A stretch of DNA of 51,489 nt from JAPUDQ01 sp964462335 (lineage in GTDB: Bacteria > Patescibacteriota > Saccharimonadia > Saccharimonadales > Saccharimonadaceae). The notes beneath the pieces were generated by a model. The model made no database searches, was not told the DNA's origin, and saw only the letters and a program-made list of their open reading frames with translations. Made by a program: the position numbers and the translations under genes. This document shows positions 33,189-42,141 of this stretch, one piece after another (positions within the stretch are counted from its first letter, which is position 1; each line of letters opens with the position of its first letter). The stretch lies in NCBI GenBank assembly GCA_964462335.1, contig CAYWYG010000003.1:1-51489 (forward strand), read 5' to 3'.

Positions 33189-33470
33189 TTATGCGGTGCG
33201 GCGGCCAGTCATGAGCTTGAAGACAAACAAGACGATGACTGCACCGACAAATGATACGATCAGTTGGCGAACAGTGCTTGACCCGTCAGTTGTCCCTGCA
33301 ATCCCGAAGACCGGTAGCAAAAGATTTGCTAATATTGCCCCGACGATACCGACGATGACGTTGGCGATCACGCCCATCGATGCGTCAGTTTTCATAACCA
33401 TGCTTGCGACCCAGCCGGCGATACCACCGATTACGATTGTGCTGAGCCAGTTTCCTAGACCTGCGTCCAT
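33189..33470 (-). CDS. GlsB/YeaQ/YmgE family membrane protein
   Basis: 93 residues with three membrane helices. The Gly-rich pattern IGGIAGWVASMVMK, GVIANVIVGIVGAILANLLL and a final VGAVIVLFVFKLMTGRR is typical of the transglycosylase-associated / stress-linked YeaQ family, whose biochemical role is unclear. A good AAGGAG ribosome site precedes the ATG. It forms a single-gene unit ending in the 33116-33166 hairpin. Confidence 0.85.
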   Translation of the reverse strand: MDAGLGNWLSTIVIGGIAGWVASMVMKTDASMGVIANVIVGIVGAILANLLLPVFGIAGTTDGSSTVRQLIVSFVGAVIVLFVFKLMTGRRTA

Positions 33471-33559
33471 ACTATTTTCTCCTTACTTATTTAGTGATGA
33501 ACCTACAATATCATCACCTTACACGGGAAAATGTATGCTGGCTTACAAATCACATACAA

Positions 33560-33576
33560 ATTCTATTTGATAGAAT
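33560..33576 (-). terminator. Short A/T hairpin after galU
   Basis: ATTCTAT, loop CAA, ATAGAAT directly after the galU stop, followed by TTTG on the minus strand. A weak terminator candidate. Confidence 0.35.
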
Positions 33577-34476
33577 CTAAGTCTCATTCTTCAGTTGATT
33601 TAACAGATGTAAGCGTAGCTTTTCACCGAGTTGTGTATCGCGCAAACCAAAGTCAATCACCGTCTTAAGATACTCTAGTTTATCACCTGTATCGTAAAAT
33701 TTTCCGTCCATGATCTCACGCGCGAATACATGATGACCGTCATTGATCATCCGCTGGATTGCAGGTTGCATCGTAAGCTCTCTGCCCCCATCAAAATTCT
33801 TTGCTTCTTCATCGAGATAGTGGAAGAAATCAGGGGTATAAAGATAGGCGCTGACACTAGCAAGATCTGATGTGGCGTCTGCTTTACCTGGTTTTTCTAT
33901 GATACCCCGCACGTCGAGAACACCATGTTGACGCTCAGTTCCATCAACGATACCGTACTTTTTGTACTCAGCATCATCGGTAACTTTTTTGCAGGCAAGC
34001 ACACTTCCACCATAGCGCATATATGTATCGATCATTTGCTGCATGCTGCTCGGGCTTGCCACAAAAAAGTCGTCTGCCCAGGTATAGATAAATGGTTCGT
34101 CACCTATGAGATGTGCCGCGCACATAATAGGTGTCGCATTGCCATACGGCCCTTTTTGTCTCAAATAGATAAAGTTTGCAAGGTTCGCAATTGACTCAAT
34201 CTCGTCGATAAGATGCTTCTTTTTCTCGCCACCAGCACGGAGGTTATTCAATAAATCTTCGCTCGGTACATCAAAATGATCCTCGATCGATCGCTTGTTA
34301 CTACTCCCGACGATAATAATGTCTTTGATACCCGCCTCGACAAGTTCCTCGACGACGTACTGAATAATCGGTTTATCGACGAGTGGCATCATCTCCTTCG
34401 GCATCGCCTTTGTCTGTGGCAAAAATCGTGTTCCAAATCCGGCCGCTGCGATAATAGCTTTTGTTGGTTGTTGCAT
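33577..34476 (-). CDS. galU: UTP--glucose-1-phosphate uridylyltransferase
   Basis: Makes UDP-glucose from UTP and glucose 1-phosphate for surface glycans. 299 residues, standard GalU length. Motifs: AAGFGTRFLPQTKAMPKEMMPLVDKP (the nucleotidyltransferase signature, residues about 11-36), RQKGPYGNATPIMCA, the metal-binding WADDFF and EKPGKADATSDLAS. It follows gatB by 10 nt with an AGGAGG ribosome site, so it is likely translated from the gat transcript although not functionally related. Confidence 0.95.
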   Translation of the reverse strand: MQQPTKAIIAAAGFGTRFLPQTKAMPKEMMPLVDKPIIQYVVEELVEAGIKDIIIVGSSNKRSIEDHFDVPSEDLLNNLRAGGEKKKHLIDEIESIANLANFIYLRQKGPYGNATPIMCAAHLIGDEPFIYTWADDFFVASPSSMQQMIDTYMRYGGSVLACKKVTDDAEYKKYGIVDGTERQHGVLDVRGIIEKPGKADATSDLASVSAYLYTPDFFHYLDEEAKNFDGGRELTMQPAIQRMINDGHHVFAREIMDGKFYDTGDKLEYLKTVIDFGLRDTQLGEKLRLHLLNQLKNET

Positions 34477-34486
34477 ACTCCTCCTT

Positions 34487-35947
34487 TTAGAGTCGTTCTC
34501 GTATTAGTTTTTGCGCAAGTGACGGGTTGGCTTTTCCAGCTGATTTTTTCATGATCTGACCGACCAAAAAACCGATTGCGCGTTCATTCCCGCCGCGCAG
34601 GTCGTCGATTGATTGCTGATTGGCGGGATCTTGCATGACTTCGTCGACGAGTGCGGCGATCGCAGTCTCGTCACTGACCTGCAGTAGATTGCGCGACTCC
34701 GCGATAGCACGCGGCGACGACGCTTCGCGCTGCATGGCGGCAAATATCTCTTTGGCGGCGGTCGAATTCACCTCATTTTTATCTACCATATCTGTGAGTT
34801 CGATGAAATATTCATCTGGGATGGAATCGCGAGACGCGTCATATGTCGCATCACTGTCAAGTTCTTCGCTCGCACTCATCGCGAACCACAGTGCCGTGCG
34901 ACGAGCCGCACTGGTATGGCCGCCATCGATCAGACGATGCACCAGCTCACACGTTACTTTCGAGGCGAGGAGAGCGCCCATGACGGTCGCGTCAAGTCCT
35001 AGGGTCTTGAAGCTTTCACGGTAAAAATCAGGTAGTTTCGGCATCGTCTTCTCAGCATCGTGGATGCGGCTGCGCTCGATACGTACTGGTGGCAGATCAG
35101 CATCAGGAAAATAACGATAATCATGGGCGTTTTCTTTGCTACGCTGGCTAAAGGTACGTTGTTTGGCCTCATCCCAGCCACGCGTCTCCTGCACGACCGA
35201 TTCACCTTTTTCGAGCAGCTCAATCTGACGGTTGATCTCGTATTCGGCGGCTTTTTCGACGGATTTGAAACTATTGAGGTTTTTGGTCTCGGTGCGCGTG
35301 CCTAGTACGTCGGTCGTGCTGACCGAGACGTTGATATCAAACCGCATATTGCCGTGATAGAGATCGCCATCCGTCACATCGGCATAGGTCATCAGGAGAT
35401 AGAGCTCCTGAGCGTAGGCTTTGGCCTCGGCTGGGCTATGTATGTCGGCCTCACTCACGATCTCGATCAGCGGCGTACCGGCTCGGTTGAGATCGACAAG
35501 GCTGTAGTCTTTGCCCGCAGGATGCGTCAGTTTACCCGCATCAGCCTCAAGATGCGCATGATGGATGCGAACCATGTGCGATGTACCGTCGGGTGTCGTA
35601 AATAACACTGTCCCCGCACCTATGACCGGTTCAGCGAGCTGTGTTATCTGATAGCCAAGCGGGAGGTCGGGGTAAAAATAATGTTTGCGTTCAAACCGAC
35701 TCAGTTCTGGTATCTCAGCCTTGAGCGCTAACCCCGCACGGATCGCAAGCGTGATCGCCTCGGCATTGAGCACCGGCAAGGTGCCCGGCAGGCCGAGACA
35801 GAGCGGGCTCACCGTCGTATTGGGATCTTTGCCACGCGCATCGTTGTCCGCACCAGTAAATAATTTCGTCTTGGTCTTGAGCTGGACATGGCATTCGATA
35901 CCAATGGTGGGAGTGTATTTGTCGCGCACATCAGAAGAGACTACCAT
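34487..35947 (-). CDS. gatB: Asp/Glu-tRNA(Asn/Gln) amidotransferase subunit B
   Basis: 486 residues. The N-terminal kinase-like cradle shows GIECHVQLKTKTKLF, RKHYFYPDLPLGYQITQ and DLNRAGTPLIEIVSE; the YqeY-like tail (EVNSTAAKEIFAAM ... NPSLAQKLIRERL) binds tRNA. With GatA and GatC it converts Glu-tRNA(Gln) or Asp-tRNA(Asn) to the amidated forms, implying that GlnRS and/or AsnRS is missing. The ATG at 35947 has a GGAG site. A 109-nt gap separates it from the HEPN-like gene. Confidence 0.95.
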   Translation of the reverse strand: MVVSSDVRDKYTPTIGIECHVQLKTKTKLFTGADNDARGKDPNTTVSPLCLGLPGTLPVLNAEAITLAIRAGLALKAEIPELSRFERKHYFYPDLPLGYQITQLAEPVIGAGTVLFTTPDGTSHMVRIHHAHLEADAGKLTHPAGKDYSLVDLNRAGTPLIEIVSEADIHSPAEAKAYAQELYLLMTYADVTDGDLYHGNMRFDINVSVSTTDVLGTRTETKNLNSFKSVEKAAEYEINRQIELLEKGESVVQETRGWDEAKQRTFSQRSKENAHDYRYFPDADLPPVRIERSRIHDAEKTMPKLPDFYRESFKTLGLDATVMGALLASKVTCELVHRLIDGGHTSAARRTALWFAMSASEELDSDATYDASRDSIPDEYFIELTDMVDKNEVNSTAAKEIFAAMQREASSPRAIAESRNLLQVSDETAIAALVDEVMQDPANQQSIDDLRGGNERAIGFLVGQIMKKSAGKANPSLAQKLIRERL

Positions 35948-36056
35948 ATGCCAACTCCAAATGAATTAGTACTTAAAAAGCGGTACGCAATGAACTTGTG
36001 AAAGCTTTGTAATCTTAACGTACTGCTCAGTGCATATCGCTGTTCACTGCGCGGCC

Positions 36057-36473
36057 TCATATTGCCCCCAGATCTTTCAGTGCTCGTTTGAAACTCGACA
36101 GTGCTTTGCGCGTCCACTCGGCGTTGATCTTTACATTGTCCTCGTGAGCGATACGGTTGCGGAGTTTGTGTGCTGCCCATACTGCCTCACGGCGACTAAA
36201 TACTCTTGCCGCACTCACCATCCGCTCTCCCATCGTCTGACCCCCGTAGCCACTCTCTCTAAGCGCTCGATCAAGTAATTTATCTGCCTGAAAGATCGCA
36301 AATTGCTGCGATGAAGGTTCATTGGTGAGAGATTTTTCGATAGCCAGCCATTCTTGCTGATAGCGCTGTTTGTCGAGTAATTTCTTGCCTTTGCGCCCAG
36401 CTGTCATCATGACGATCAAGATGAGGCCAACGATGATCACGCCCGCAAACATAATGACAATGATGCCATCCAT
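36057..36473 (-). CDS. Membrane-anchored HEPN-like protein between gatA and gatB
   Basis: With ATG at 36473 (MDGIIVIMFAGVI) the protein has 138 residues: one N-terminal membrane helix (about 3-22), a basic stretch, then a helical cytoplasmic domain with HKLRNRIAHEDN near residue 110. RNRIAH fits the Rx4H signature of HEPN domains. The preferred start lies 2 nt after the gatA stop with GGAAAGG as ribosome site inside gatA's last codons; ATG 36491 would lack one. HEPN domains are often RNA-cutting or RNA-binding helical bundles; here the lack of an adjacent nucleotidyltransferase or antitoxin argues against a plain toxin. Placement inside the gat operon hints at a tRNA-linked or regulatory role. 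Confidence 0.7.
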   Translation of the reverse strand: MDGIIVIMFAGVIIVGLILIVMMTAGRKGKKLLDKQRYQQEWLAIEKSLTNEPSSQQFAIFQADKLLDRALRESGYGGQTMGERMVSAARVFSRREAVWAAHKLRNRIAHEDNVKINAEWTRKALSSFKRALKDLGAI

Positions 36474-36475
36474 CG

Positions 36476-37864
36476 CTATAAACCTTTCCATATTTCTGCT
36501 GCACGCAACACTTTATAGTCATCGCCCATCGGCGCGACGATCTGCATACCCACCGGCAAACCTGCGGCTGTCGTGCCTATCGGCACGCTCATCGCCGGAA
36601 GCCCTGCAAGGCTCGCTGGCACTGTCATGATATCAGCCAGATACATTTGTAGCGGGTCACCCGTATTTTCGCCCAAACGAAACGCAGGCGTCGGTGCTGT
36701 TGGACCAATCAGGACATCACATGACTCAAAGGCTTTTTTGAAGTCATCGATTATCCGCGTACGGACCGTCTGCGCTTTCTTATAGTAGGCATCATAGTAG
36801 CCGCTGCTTAGCACGTAATTTCCTATGAGAATTCGCCGCTTGTTCTCATCCATAAATCCAGCGGTTCGACTATTCGCATAGACACCGGCAAGATCAGCCC
36901 CTTCGACTGAGACGCCATATTTTATGCCATCGTAGCGAGCGAGGTTCGACGTAAGTTCAGCAGGTACAACAATATAATACACGGCGAGTGCATACGGCAA
37001 GGACGGCAGCGACACAACACGTGCCGTATGGCCTAGCTCTCGAGCACGATCTATTGCCACTTTGACACGTGCCTCAACCTCAGGGTCGACGCCATCGCCC
37101 ATCGACTGCTCGATAATTCCGATGCGAAATGTCGTCTCGACACGAGATGATGGCGACGTGATGTCAACTGTCGTGCTGTCGTGCTCATCCACGCCGCGCA
37201 TGCAGTCAAGCACAAGTTCGATATCGTCAGTAGTTGTCGCAAGCGGACCGACCACATCAGTGCTGCTCGCCATAGCTACGACACCGTATCGGCTGACAGA
37301 ACCATAGGTCGGCTTATGCCCATACACACCGTTATAACTTGCAGGTTGGCGGATCGACCCTCCCGTGTCAGAACCCAGTGCAAACGGAACGATACCCGAC
37401 GCAACCGCTACTGCCGAGCCGCCAGAACTACCTCCCGCTACTCGTTCGGTATCAGCAATATTTTTGGTCGGTCCAAAGTAGGAGTTTTCGGTACTGCCAC
37501 CATGCGCAAACGCGTCGAGGTTGGTTTTGCCGATGCAAATTGCCCCTGCTGCTTCAAGTCGTTCGATAACGGTTGCCTGATATGGCGCTTTAAAGTTCTC
37601 CAACATGCGAGCACTCGCCGTTGTACGACTATCAAACGTCAAGATATTATCCTTGGCGAGAAATGGTACACCCGCAAGACGACCAGCCCCCTCATGATTG
37701 GCCAGTTTTTTGTCGATCATATCAGCTCGTTCGAGCGCACGCTGTTCGATGACACTGAGAACTGCGTTGTACGGATCAGCTTTGGCGCGTTCGATTGCCT
37801 CACTCACGACCTGGCGCACGGATACACCAGTAGTGATCTGGGCTTTGACATCAGCAATCGTCAT
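36476..37864 (-). CDS. gatA: Asp/Glu-tRNA(Asn/Gln) amidotransferase subunit A
   Basis: Amidase that frees ammonia from glutamine for the GatB reaction. 462 residues. The amidase signature is clear: PFLAKDNI (catalytic Lys), GGSSGGSAVAVASG (cis-Ser) and GSDTGGSIRQPAS (nucleophilic Ser), the Ser-cisSer-Lys triad. The start overlaps the gatC stop as ATGA (37861-37864), ensuring coupled synthesis. It is the second gene of gatC-gatA-HEPN-like-gatB-galU. Confidence 0.95.
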   Translation of the reverse strand: MTIADVKAQITTGVSVRQVVSEAIERAKADPYNAVLSVIEQRALERADMIDKKLANHEGAGRLAGVPFLAKDNILTFDSRTTASARMLENFKAPYQATVIERLEAAGAICIGKTNLDAFAHGGSTENSYFGPTKNIADTERVAGGSSGGSAVAVASGIVPFALGSDTGGSIRQPASYNGVYGHKPTYGSVSRYGVVAMASSTDVVGPLATTTDDIELVLDCMRGVDEHDSTTVDITSPSSRVETTFRIGIIEQSMGDGVDPEVEARVKVAIDRARELGHTARVVSLPSLPYALAVYYIVVPAELTSNLARYDGIKYGVSVEGADLAGVYANSRTAGFMDENKRRILIGNYVLSSGYYDAYYKKAQTVRTRIIDDFKKAFESCDVLIGPTAPTPAFRLGENTGDPLQMYLADIMTVPASLAGLPAMSVPIGTTAAGLPVGMQIVAPMGDDYKVLRAAEIWKGL

Positions 37865-38151
37865 AGCACCCTCTTGACCTTTATGGAGCCGTCTTCTGTC
37901 TCGGGGGCATTTTTCAGCAAGTCATCACGCGTAACCTGATAATCTTTGATCTCATCGGCTCGTGTCACATTTTCTAGTCCGCCGACTTGATAGGTTGGCT
38001 CAATTCCTGTAGTGTCGACGTCATCAAGCTGCTTGACATACCCGAGGATGTCCTCGAGCTGTGTGCGCAATGCTTCGGCCTGATCTTCACTGATAGCCAG
38101 CGCCGACATAGCGGCCAGTCGCTTGACATCACTAAGAGTTATCGTGCTCAT
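37861..38151 (-). CDS. gatC: Asp/Glu-tRNA(Asn/Gln) amidotransferase subunit C
   Basis: 96 residues, standard GatC: N-terminal helix MSTITLSDVKRLAAMSALAI, the ILGYVKQLDDVDTTGIEPT clasp segment and the C-terminal TRDDLLKNAPETEDGSIKVKRVL strand given in parts. It stabilises the GatA-GatB contact. A TATAAT box 8 nt upstream makes it a leaderless first gene of the operon. Confidence 0.93.
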   Translation of the reverse strand: MSTITLSDVKRLAAMSALAISEDQAEALRTQLEDILGYVKQLDDVDTTGIEPTYQVGGLENVTRADEIKDYQVTRDDLLKNAPETEDGSIKVKRVL

Positions 38152-38159
38152 CGGTATAT

Positions 38160-38165
38160 ATTATA
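38160..38165 (-). promoter_or_regulatory. -10 box (TATAAT) of the gat operon, leaderless
   Basis: Consensus TATAAT on the minus strand, ending 8 nt before gatC ATG 38151. Confidence 0.55.
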
Positions 38166-38179
38166 GCAACTCCCACACG

Positions 38180-39370
38180 CTAATACGATGATGAGGTATC
38201 AGGTGAGTCAAACAACGACGATCCATTGCTCCCAGAGCCGTTTAAAATGTCATCGTAGTATGACGAATAGCCGACTTTGAGTTTGAAGCATTTTTCACCT
38301 GTGCCGTGTACAGAGAATGAGGCGTAGGATGAATAGTAGTCATCATTTCCATAGCGAGCACTCGCCTCATAGCCTTGCTGTTTCTGCGTGTCGGTGACAA
38401 ATGTTGCACAGAGCTGGTATTTGGTTGCAGCGTCTTTTTTGTAGTCATAGCGGCTTAATCGGCCTTTGGTCTCAGTCTTGAGCCCTTCGAGGTCATGTAG
38501 GGTATTAGGCAACGAGCGTTTACTCGAATAATACGATGACATCTGGGATTGGATCTCCGACAGGTCACTGGCAGCTTTTTCGTCACGGTTCGCACCCTGT
38601 ACGTTACTTACTGACATCGCTAGTAAAGCGATCGTCACGATAACGCCCAGACCACCGATGATCATTGAGAAGAGTTTACGAGACAGCCCTTCGTGCTTGC
38701 CATATGCCCAAAACAATCCGATATTGACGGCGGCCGCAAGTATCCCTGGCAAAACCGTGCGTACTGCTGTATCACTCGCCTGATCATCGATACCGACTGC
38801 CATGCGGATCAATGCGTAGACAACGCTGAACATCGTCCCCGCGATAGCGAGCACGACATTGAACAGAAAGTATCCGACAAAGAGCTTGTGGACAAGCCGT
38901 TCTTTGGTCGCAGGATGCCGATCGATCTCAGCCCGAGTACGCAGATAGAAAATTACCGCGAGCGGTAACCATATGATCATCGATGCGGCCACCCACAATG
39001 AAAACTCACCCAAGAAGCGAACAGCAAGCGGATTGTCGATGCCTTTCGCATAATTCACCAGCGCGTAGATCGCGTAATTGATGATGACGGTCGTCACAAG
39101 GAGGCCGACAACCGACAGTGCCAGCTCAAGCCCATACCAACTCATGCCATCCGTCACACGATTGAGCAGTGAGGATTTGGATGATGAAGGACGATCAAGC
39201 GTGAAGTGCGGATGCGAGTTATCTACTTCACCGCGTGATCCAGCAGGTGAGATCGGTTTGATCTCAATGGGCTCTGTGACTTGACGCACGTCATCCGACA
39301 CAGGATCTGGCGCAGGAAACGCATGATGATGTGTAGATTCACTAGGTTCTGTGGGTGTGAGAGGCTCCAT
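38180..39370 (-). CDS. Multi-pass membrane protein with pilin-like C-terminal ectodomain
   Basis: ATG 39370 (MEPLTPTEPSEST) is preferred over 39376 because AAAGGA lies at proper distance. 396 residues: a Pro/His/Ser-rich cytoplasmic head (1-75), five or six membrane helices (about 80-255), then a soluble region. The part after the last helix (KAASDLSEIQSQMSSYYSSKRSLPNTLHDLEGL, residues about 262-295, then YQLCATFVTD) resembles the globular part of type IV pilins/pseudopilins, which pair a helix with DL..IQ..L..Y and LP..L.dL. The tail is Ser/Tyr/Gly/Asp-rich. A link to the pilus machinery is an inference. Confidence 0.7.
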   Translation of the reverse strand: MEPLTPTEPSESTHHHAFPAPDPVSDDVRQVTEPIEIKPISPAGSRGEVDNSHPHFTLDRPSSSKSSLLNRVTDGMSWYGLELALSVVGLLVTTVIINYAIYALVNYAKGIDNPLAVRFLGEFSLWVAASMIIWLPLAVIFYLRTRAEIDRHPATKERLVHKLFVGYFLFNVVLAIAGTMFSVVYALIRMAVGIDDQASDTAVRTVLPGILAAAVNIGLFWAYGKHEGLSRKLFSMIIGGLGVIVTIALLAMSVSNVQGANRDEKAASDLSEIQSQMSSYYSSKRSLPNTLHDLEGLKTETKGRLSRYDYKKDAATKYQLCATFVTDTQKQQGYEASARYGNDDYYSSYASFSVHGTGEKCFKLKVGYSSYYDDILNGSGSNGSSLFDSPDTSSSY

Positions 39371-39429
39371 AAACATCCTTTACCGCTTATGTATATATCG
39401 CTTCTTATTGTACATTAGACATCAGTAAA

Positions 39430-41400
39430 TTACAGTGTCTTTTTGATTTCGCTGATGACATCACGCAACTCAGCGGCTTTTTCAAACTCGAGATTGGCAG
39501 CAGCAAGCTCCATTTGGCTCATCAGTTCTTTGATAAGATGCGGGTATTCATCTCTAGGAATCTTCTTGAGATCGATCCGATCTTTTTTGGCATCTCCTTT
39601 TTGCGGGATAATGGCCCGTAGACCCTCGTCGACGGCTTTGTTGACGCTGCGCGGCGTGATGCCGTGTTCGGTATTGTAGGCCTCTTGGATACTACGACGG
39701 CGGTTAGTCTCGTCGATGGCGCGCTGCATCGAGTCAGTAACCATATCGGCATACATGAGCACGCGACCTCGTTCATGACGAGCGGCACGACCAATCGTCT
39801 GGATCAGTGCCTGCGTCGAGCGCAGGAAACCTTCTTTGTCAGCATCCATGATTGCCACCAAGCTCACTTCTGGTAGATCAAGCCCCTCACGGAGGAGGTT
39901 GATACCGACCAAGACATCGTAGACACCGAGACGGAGGTCGCGGAGGATATCACCTCGCTCCAGCGTATCGACATCGCTATGGATGTAGGCAGTTTTGATG
40001 TGTAGTTCTTGTAAGTAGTTTGATAGATCCTCTGCCATGCGCTTGGTAAGCGTCGTCACAAGGACACGCTCGCGCGCGTCGATACATGACCTGATCTCAT
40101 CGAGCAGATTGTCGATTTGGCCTTCGCTGGGTCGTACTTCGATCACGGGATCGAGCAAGCCGGTCGGCCGGATGACCTGTTCAGCAGGCGTTGGTGTCCG
40201 CGCCATCTCGTACGGACCGGGCGTGGCGGAAACATAGACGACGTCGTTCATGTGTGTTTCAAACTCGGTGAAGGTCAGCGGACGATTGTCGAGTGCGCTT
40301 GGCAAACGAAAACCATGCTCGACGAGAACTTCTTTGCGCGCACGGTCGCCGTTGTACATACCCCTCACCTGGGGGATGGTCATGTGACTCTCGTCGATCA
40401 ACAGCAGGTAGTCGTCTGAGAAATAATCCATCAGCGTCGCGGGCTGCTCGCCTGGCTCACGATCAGTCAGGTAGCGGCTGTAGTTTTCGATGCCTTTGAC
40501 AAAACCCGTCTCCTCCAGCATCTCGAGGTCGTATTTGGTACGCTGCTGGAGGCGCTGGGCTTCGAGTAGTTTGTTATGTTTCTCAAACCATGCGAGGCGA
40601 TCCTCAAGCTCGGCTTTTATCTTCACGATGGCGCGCTCAAGTTTGGTTTTGGGTGTCACGTAGTGTGAGCCTGGGAAAATGGTAATTTCACCTGGTTCGT
40701 CGATAATTTCGCCCGTCAACGGATTGACTTTAGTAAGACGCTCCACCTCATCGCCAAAAAACTCGATTCGATAGGCCTCTTCGCCGCCGCTCGGGATGAC
40801 GTCGATCGTGTCGCCGCGCACGCGAAATGTCGAGCGGCGAAAATCGATATCATTACGCTGATACTGGATGTCAGTGAGATGACGCAGCAGCTTGTCGCGT
40901 TTGCGCTGCTCGCCTCGTCTCACCGTGAGCGCCATCTGGCCATAATCCTCAACCGAACCGATACCGTAGATACAGCTCACACTGGCGACGATGATACAAT
41001 CGCGCCGCGTCAACAACGCCGCCGTCGCCGCATGGCGCAGTCGATCAATTTCTTCGTTGATCGCACTGTCTTTTTCGATATAGGTATCGCTACTAGCGAT
41101 GTAAGCTTCTGGTTGATAGTAGTCGAAATAACTGACAAAATAGTGGACTTCGTTGTCAGGGAAAAATGCCTTGAATTCCGAAAATAACTGTGCAGCAAGC
41201 GTCTTGTTGTGCGCCAAGACCAGCGTCGGCACCTGGCGATTTGCGATGATGTTCGCCATCGTAAAGGTCTTGCCGCTCCCCGTGACGCCGAGTAATGTCT
41301 GTTGTTTTTTACCCGCATCCAATCCAGCGATCAATGCCGCAATCGCTGACGGCTGATCGCCTGTCGGGTGATAGTCACTCTGCAAACGAAATTGTGTCAT
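39430..41400 (-). CDS. uvrB: Excinuclease ABC subunit B
   Basis: Damage-verifying helicase of nucleotide excision repair, 656 residues. Walker A GVTGSGKT at 38-45, the beta-hairpin region (YFVSYFDYYQPEAYIA), DESHMTIPQ, the C-terminal helicase lobe (LVGINLLREGLDLPEV) and a final UVR domain that contacts UvrC (HLIKELMSQMELAAANLEFEKAAELRD, in part). uvrA and uvrC are not in this window. A TATAAT box (41408-41413) ends 7 nt before ATG. Confidence 0.96.
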   Translation of the reverse strand: MTQFRLQSDYHPTGDQPSAIAALIAGLDAGKKQQTLLGVTGSGKTFTMANIIANRQVPTLVLAHNKTLAAQLFSEFKAFFPDNEVHYFVSYFDYYQPEAYIASSDTYIEKDSAINEEIDRLRHAATAALLTRRDCIIVASVSCIYGIGSVEDYGQMALTVRRGEQRKRDKLLRHLTDIQYQRNDIDFRRSTFRVRGDTIDVIPSGGEEAYRIEFFGDEVERLTKVNPLTGEIIDEPGEITIFPGSHYVTPKTKLERAIVKIKAELEDRLAWFEKHNKLLEAQRLQQRTKYDLEMLEETGFVKGIENYSRYLTDREPGEQPATLMDYFSDDYLLLIDESHMTIPQVRGMYNGDRARKEVLVEHGFRLPSALDNRPLTFTEFETHMNDVVYVSATPGPYEMARTPTPAEQVIRPTGLLDPVIEVRPSEGQIDNLLDEIRSCIDARERVLVTTLTKRMAEDLSNYLQELHIKTAYIHSDVDTLERGDILRDLRLGVYDVLVGINLLREGLDLPEVSLVAIMDADKEGFLRSTQALIQTIGRAARHERGRVLMYADMVTDSMQRAIDETNRRRSIQEAYNTEHGITPRSVNKAVDEGLRAIIPQKGDAKKDRIDLKKIPRDEYPHLIKELMSQMELAAANLEFEKAAELRDVISEIKKTL

Positions 41401-41407
41401 TATATGT

Positions 41408-41413
41408 ATTATA
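41408..41413 (-). promoter_or_regulatory. -10 box (TATAAT) of uvrB, leaderless
   Basis: TATAAT on the minus strand ends 7 nt before ATG 41400; the divergent LOG-gene box lies 24 bp away. Confidence 0.55.
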
Positions 41414-41437
41414 CGGTATATAGCCTACGAAATACGC

Positions 41438-41443
41438 TATACT
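41438..41443 (+). promoter_or_regulatory. -10 box (TATACT) of LOG-family gene, leaderless
   Basis: CGCTATACTAGT context identical to that of the M13 peptidase gene; the box ends 8 nt before ATG 41452. Confidence 0.6.
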
Positions 41444-41451
41444 AGTGACAT

Positions 41452-42135
41452 ATGCCTCATACAAGCAAACACGAAAAAAGAGTCTGGCTACCGGACGCCC
41501 ATTTGGTCAAAGCTATCGCCGACTCGACCGAGAGCCTACGCACAAGCGATGAAGAATTTGAGCGTGCATTTCGCATATTAAAAAAATATCCTCAGCGTAT
41601 CACCGTCTTTGGTTCGACTCAGCCAGGTCCGCATGATTTTTATTATAAAAAAGCTGTCGAAGTCTGCAGTCATCTGTCACAAGAAGGCTATGCGATCGTC
41701 ACTGGTGGCGGCCCAGGTATCATGGAGGCAGCAAATCGCGGCGCCTTTGAGGCTGGAGGGGGCTCGATCGGATTTAACATCGTCTTACCCAAAGAACAAT
41801 TTCTCAATAAATATACAACTGATCATCTCGCGTTTCATTACTTCTTCACGCGTAAAGTCATGATGGCGTTTTATGTCCATGGCTTCGTCTATTTCCCCGG
41901 AGGGTTTGGAACATTTGATGAATTTTTTGAGGTCATCACACTTATCCAGACGAAGAAAATGCCTAAAGTGCCTGTGGTGCTGTTTGGCAAAGAATATTGG
42001 GGCAAGCTTGATCTCTTTTTGGAACGTCACATGCTCGATGATGGGTATATCACCGCACGAGATGAGAAAATCTTTCAAATTACCGACGATATCGCAGAAG
42101 TGTGCGATATCATAAACAACGACTATCACTCATAG
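41452..42135 (+). CDS. LOG family (TIGR00730-like) nucleotide phosphoribohydrolase
   Basis: 227 residues. The Rossmann-like lysine-decarboxylase-like fold is indicated by ITVFGSTQPGPH, VTGGGPGIMEAANRGAFEAGG (in parts GGGPGIMEAANRG) and the signature PGGFGTFDEFFE (PGGxGTxxE). Family members release free base from nucleoside 5'-monophosphates such as cytokinin nucleotides or AMP. The N-terminal 45 residues (LVKAIADSTESLRTSDEEFE) are an added helical segment seen in larger LOG-type proteins. It converges on the unknown 396-residue gene, 6 nt apart. Confidence 0.88.
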   Translation: MPHTSKHEKRVWLPDAHLVKAIADSTESLRTSDEEFERAFRILKKYPQRITVFGSTQPGPHDFYYKKAVEVCSHLSQEGYAIVTGGGPGIMEAANRGAFEAGGGSIGFNIVLPKEQFLNKYTTDHLAFHYFFTRKVMMAFYVHGFVYFPGGFGTFDEFFEVITLIQTKKMPKVPVVLFGKEYWGKLDLFLERHMLDDGYITARDEKIFQITDDIAEVCDIINNDYHS

Positions 42136-42141
42136 TCACTG

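Noticed and set aside
36057..36473. HEPN-like gene as a toxin of a toxin-antitoxin pair
   Set aside because: No adjacent MNT nucleotidyltransferase or other antitoxin-like gene; it is flanked by gatA and gatB and has a membrane anchor.
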